Source of the DNA: Thermoplasmata archaeon
GTDB taxonomy: Archaea > Thermoplasmatota > Thermoplasmata > Lutacidiplasmatales > UBA184
NCBI GenBank assembly: GCA_030039825.1
Contig: JASHUV010000058.1
Location: forward strand, 1-8,643
Direction of reading: 5' to 3'
DNA length: 8,643 bases
The notes under the pieces were generated by a model. It saw only the letters and a program-made list of their open reading frames with translations. It made no database searches and was not told the origin of the DNA. Positions 6,035-8,643 of the stretch are shown here, piece after piece. The translations under genes and the position numbers were made by a program. The number at the start of each line of letters is the position of its first letter. Positions within the stretch are counted from its first letter, which is position 1.

Positions 6035-7213
6035 ATGAAGATGTGGATCTACATCCTCCGCCGCCTTCTGCTGATCATCCCGGTCATCATCGGCGTGATG
6101 ACGATCACCTTCGTCATCACCTCGGCCCTCCCGGTCGAGGACAAGCTGATCTCCCACTACGGGCAGGGGAAGTACGGCCAGACCCCGATCGTCCCCTGCA
6201 ACAAGATCGACGGCCCGAACGCGACGGGCAACTGCCCGAACCCCGTCTACCACCGGGAGGTCGTGGCGCTCGGCCTCAACCAGCCCGAGTACGTCCAATG
6301 GGGCATCTACATCGAGAACAGCCTGACCCTCCAGTGGGGGACGACGGACGGCCAGAGCGCGGCGAGCGGTCTCCTCTTGGGACACTCCGAGCTTCCGATC
6401 GCCCAGGTCCTCTCCTTCTACCTCCCCTACACCCTCGAGCTCGCGACCCTCGCCCTCCTCCTCATCCTCGTGCTCGCCATCCCGATCGGGAACTACTCGG
6501 CCGTCTACCGGAACCGGCCGATCGACCAGGGCGCGCGGGTGATGTCGTTCTCCGGGTTCGCGTTACCCGGGTTCATCTTAGCGACGCTCGTCCTCCTGGG
6601 AGCGGCCTCGTTGTTCAGTTGGCTCCCGCTCGGCTGCCAGAACACCTACATCCCGTTCGACCATTTCTTCGGCTCATGGCCGCCGGCGAGCTGCGGCGTT
6701 CCGAGTTGGATCGGATTATACGGGCAAACGTCGCCGACCGGGTTCCCGACCATCGACGCCCTGATCCACGGCCAGTACGGCCTCGCGCTCGACACCGTGA
6801 TCCGGCTGATCCTGCCGGCCCTCGTGATCGCCTACGGCTCGGTCGCGGGGATCCTGCGGTACGTCCGCAACAGCATGCTCGAGGTGATGAACCTCGATTT
6901 CGTTCGCACGGCCCGGTCGAAGGGGGTCCCGGAGAGCGTCGTCGTGAGCCGTCACGCCGGACGGAACTCCCTCAACGTGACGATCACGATCCTCGGGCTG
7001 ACGTTCGCGGGCTTCGTGGGAGGCTTCGCCATCATCGAGAAGGTCTTCGGTCTCTACGGGGTGGGGTACCTCCTCGCGGTCTCCCTCCTCCAACCGATCG
7101 ACTACGGCCTCGTCTTCGGAGCGACCCTGCTCTTCACCATCATCGTGGTCGTCGCGAACATCATCGTCGACATCCTCTACGCCTACCTCGACCCCCGAGT
7201 GAGGCTCGGCTGA
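6035..7213 (+). CDS. dppB: Peptide ABC transporter permease, DppB/OppB type
   Basis: One of the two membrane subunits of a dipeptide/oligopeptide importer (Pep family). The cytoplasmic EAA loop that docks on the ATPase is clear at about residues 289-312 (VRTARSKGVPES ... HAGRNSLN), and the N-terminal MWIYILRRLLLIIPVI is typical of DppB. Six membrane segments can be placed: about 9-31, 131-155, 170-196, 254-274, 314-335 and 358-382. At 392 residues it is longer than usual (about 310-340). The extra length lies in two outward-facing loops, 32-130 and 197-253, which hold all four cysteines (55, 67, 201, 220), two per loop. Codons 177-232 contain an unusual cluster of AT-rich codons, including TTA three times. 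It has its own promoter and is followed 4 bp later by dppC. No binding protein or ATPase gene is in the window, so substrate range is inferred from the family only. Confidence 0.94.
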   Translation: MKMWIYILRRLLLIIPVIIGVMTITFVITSALPVEDKLISHYGQGKYGQTPIVPCNKIDGPNATGNCPNPVYHREVVALGLNQPEYVQWGIYIENSLTLQWGTTDGQSAASGLLLGHSELPIAQVLSFYLPYTLELATLALLLILVLAIPIGNYSAVYRNRPIDQGARVMSFSGFALPGFILATLVLLGAASLFSWLPLGCQNTYIPFDHFFGSWPPASCGVPSWIGLYGQTSPTGFPTIDALIHGQYGLALDTVIRLILPALVIAYGSVAGILRYVRNSMLEVMNLDFVRTARSKGVPESVVVSRHAGRNSLNVTITILGLTFAGFVGGFAIIEKVFGLYGVGYLLAVSLLQPIDYGLVFGATLLFTIIVVVANIIVDILYAYLDPRVRLG

Positions 7214-7217
7214 GAAC

Positions 7218-8369
7218 GTGCCCGCCGCTGCGTCCTCGACCGCGCCGTCCACCGGGAGCCCCCCGGCCGGCGGCGGCCGACGACCGAACCCCCAGTGGGC
7301 CCAGGTCCGCCGGACGCTGTACTTCCTGACCCGCAATTCCCTCGCCGTCGTCGGCCTCGCGATCGTCGTGTTCTTCGTCTTCGTGGCGATCTACGGCGCC
7401 GCGTACCCGGCGTCGAGCACCCAGATGTCGCAGTACTGCGGCACGCTCTCGACGAACGGGGAGATCAACGCCTCCCAGCTCCAGTCCCTCTGCGGGGGCC
7501 ACGTCCTCTGCACGTACGCGATCGGGACGCCCGCGCCCGGGGCGAACTGCTACGCGGTCAGCCCCGAGAACCCGAACGAGGTGGGGCCGACCTGGGACCT
7601 CGCGCACTTCACCGCCGGCCCGCTCCCGTTCGGTTCCCTCGCCCTCGAGGGCGGCACGAACTACTTCCTGAACACCTTCCTCGGCCTCCTCAAGGGGGCG
7701 CAGTGGTCCCTCGGGATCTCCGCCGGGATCGTCGGCAGCGGCGCCTTGATCGGCCTCCTCCTCGGGGCGACGGCGGGCTACTTCGGCGGCTACGTCGACG
7801 AGGTGATGATGCGCATCACCGACATCTTCCTTGCGATCCCGGGCTTCCTGCTCGTCATCGTCGCCTTGGCGTCGATCGGCGCGGACATCACGACGTTCGA
7901 CGGCAAGATCGCCCTCCTGATGGGGGCGTTCATCCTCACCTGGTGGCCGATCTACACGCGCATCGTGCGAGGACAGGTCCTCGTGACCCGCGAGCAGAAG
8001 TACGTCGAGGCGTCCCGCGCGAGCGGGGCGGGGCACCTGCGCATCGTCACGAAGCACATCATCCCGAACTCGCTCTACCCGGTCTTCGTCCAGATGTCGC
8101 TCGACGTCGGCTCGATCCCGATCGCGCTCGGCGGGATCGCCTTCCTCGGCTTCAACATCTTCCCGCTCAACTTCCCGGAGTGGGGGACCATCGCCGCCTC
8201 GGCGACCGGCCCGCTCGCCGAGCTCTTCGTCCAGTGCTCGATCGGGACGTGCTACTTCCCGTGGTGGCAGCTCCTCTTCCCCGGACTCGTCCTGTTCCTC
8301 TTCGCGATCTCCGTGAACTTCCTGTCCGACGGTCTCCGTGACGCGCTCGACCCGCGGCTGAGGCGGTGA
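7218..8369 (+). CDS. dppC: Peptide ABC transporter permease, DppC/OppC type
   Basis: The partner membrane subunit of DppB. The EAA loop is at about residues 262-285 (VEASRASGAGHLRIVTKHII), and the family's closing motif is intact (NFLSDGLRDALDPRLR). GTG 7218, 4 bp after the dppB stop, gives the complete protein and implies translational coupling; only a weak GAGG (7201-7204) precedes it. Residues 1-28 are a Ser/Ala/Pro-rich tail expected in the cytoplasm. Membrane segments lie at about 40-62, 165-186, 202-222, 230-250, 290-312 and 350-368. At 383 residues it exceeds the usual size of about 280-310, owing to an outward loop at about 63-160 that contains Cys74, 92, 98 and 111. Cys340 and Cys345 are in the last outward loop. 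The usual GTDxxGRD motif before the second helix is not recognisable; the corresponding region reads FGSLALEGGTNYFLN. Confidence 0.94.
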   Translation: MPAAASSTAPSTGSPPAGGGRRPNPQWAQVRRTLYFLTRNSLAVVGLAIVVFFVFVAIYGAAYPASSTQMSQYCGTLSTNGEINASQLQSLCGGHVLCTYAIGTPAPGANCYAVSPENPNEVGPTWDLAHFTAGPLPFGSLALEGGTNYFLNTFLGLLKGAQWSLGISAGIVGSGALIGLLLGATAGYFGGYVDEVMMRITDIFLAIPGFLLVIVALASIGADITTFDGKIALLMGAFILTWWPIYTRIVRGQVLVTREQKYVEASRASGAGHLRIVTKHIIPNSLYPVFVQMSLDVGSIPIALGGIAFLGFNIFPLNFPEWGTIAASATGPLAELFVQCSIGTCYFPWWQLLFPGLVLFLFAISVNFLSDGLRDALDPRLRR

Positions 8370-8436
8370 GAGCACGGCGATCGCGAGCGCTCCGACCGTC
8401 GACCTCGAGCCCTCCCCGTCGCCCGCCGCGCCGGCC

Positions 8437-8625
8437 GTGGCCGCCGCCGCGGACCTGCCGCTGGCGAACTACGACGAGCTGACGGTCGCGTCGCTGCGCG
8501 CGCGGCTGCGCAACCTGTCCGCGGACCAGCTCGGCCAGCTCATCGAGTACGAGAAGGGCCACGCGGCGCGCCCGGACGTGATCACCATGTTCGAGCGCCG
8601 CATCGACAAGATCTCCGAAGGCTAG
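8437..8625 (+). CDS. Small helical protein resembling a domain common in Actinobacteria; true start uncertain
   Basis: The 62-residue frame from GTG 8437 encodes a compact helical unit: LPLANYDELT, then SLRARLRNLSADQLGQLIEYEKGH, then RPDVITMFERRIDKI. This pattern (YDELT, a leucine-rich helix, YExxH, R, a final helix) recalls a short domain found mainly at the ends of actinobacterial proteins. I recall it as a domain of unknown function of the DUF8129 kind, but the name should be checked. The open frame continues upstream to 8362 with a Pro/Ala/Ser-rich stretch but no usual start codon and no ribosome-binding site before GTG 8437. Removing two bases at 8368-8370 would bring GTG 8366 into frame, giving an 85-residue protein whose start overlaps the dppC stop as GTGA. 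The product is therefore probably longer than annotated. Function unknown; it may be translated from the dppBC transcript. Confidence 0.6.
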   Translation: MAAAADLPLANYDELTVASLRARLRNLSADQLGQLIEYEKGHAARPDVITMFERRIDKISEG

Positions 8626-8643
8626 CGCGCTGCATCCGGTCCG

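Noticed and set aside
5992..7329. A 445-codon plus-strand frame starting at GTG 5992
   Set aside because: It is a shadow of dppB in another frame, rich in Arg/Pro/His, with no permease helices.
1..8643. Search for tRNA, rRNA, CRISPR, insertion sequences and attachment sites
   Set aside because: No cloverleaf-like sequence, repeat-spacer pattern, transposase or flanking direct repeats were seen; intergenic gaps are all under 160 bp.

Overview
The window looks like chromosomal DNA from a high-GC archaeon. The best guess is an uncultured member of the Thermoplasmatota, such as the acid-soil or peat lineages. The archaeal call rests on an archaeal-type SRP54, a Pth2-type (not bacterial Pth) peptidyl-tRNA hydrolase, TATA-box-like promoters at fixed distances from starts, ribosome-binding sites matching the archaeal 16S tail (GGAGGTGATCC), and a secreted S53 (sedolisin) protease of a kind common in acidophiles. 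The taxonomic rank is inference. Coding density is very high, and the high GC content opens long false reading frames on every strand.

Layout. Positions 1-2011 (minus) hold a secreted, acid-type serine-carboxyl protease of the sedolisin/kumamolisin family. It has signal peptide, propeptide, full catalytic residues and the start of a C-terminal beta-rich domain, and runs off the left edge. Positions 2086-3546 (minus) encode an FAD/Fe-S NAD(P)H oxidoreductase related to GltD and NfnL. A 151-bp divergent intergenic region (3547-3697) separates it from a plus-strand cluster: SRP54 (3698-5035), a small DUF1616-like membrane protein (5049-5576) and Pth2 (5593-5934). The three genes are 13 and 16 bp apart and are probably one transcript.

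After a 100-bp intergenic region with the best TATA box in the window, a small inverted repeat and a strong ribosome-binding site, a second plus-strand unit follows. It holds the two membrane subunits of a dipeptide/oligopeptide ABC importer (DppB 6035-7213, DppC 7218-8369) and a small helical protein (8437-8625). The sequence suggests that the start of this small gene is displaced by a 2-nt insertion.

How the genes may work together. The secreted protease would digest extracellular protein at low pH, and DppBC would import the peptides; the ATPases and binding protein are not in the window. SRP54 targets membrane and secreted proteins, and Pth2 recycles stalled peptidyl-tRNAs. The membrane protein between them is a candidate for a helper in membrane-protein synthesis, but that is association only. 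I found no obviously new defence or mobile system, CRISPR array, tRNA or rRNA. The most interesting points are the all-extracellular, even-numbered cysteines in DppB and DppC, the altered FAD motif in the GltD-like enzyme, the rare-codon patch in dppB, the SRP54-membrane protein-Pth2 cluster and the broken start of the last gene.
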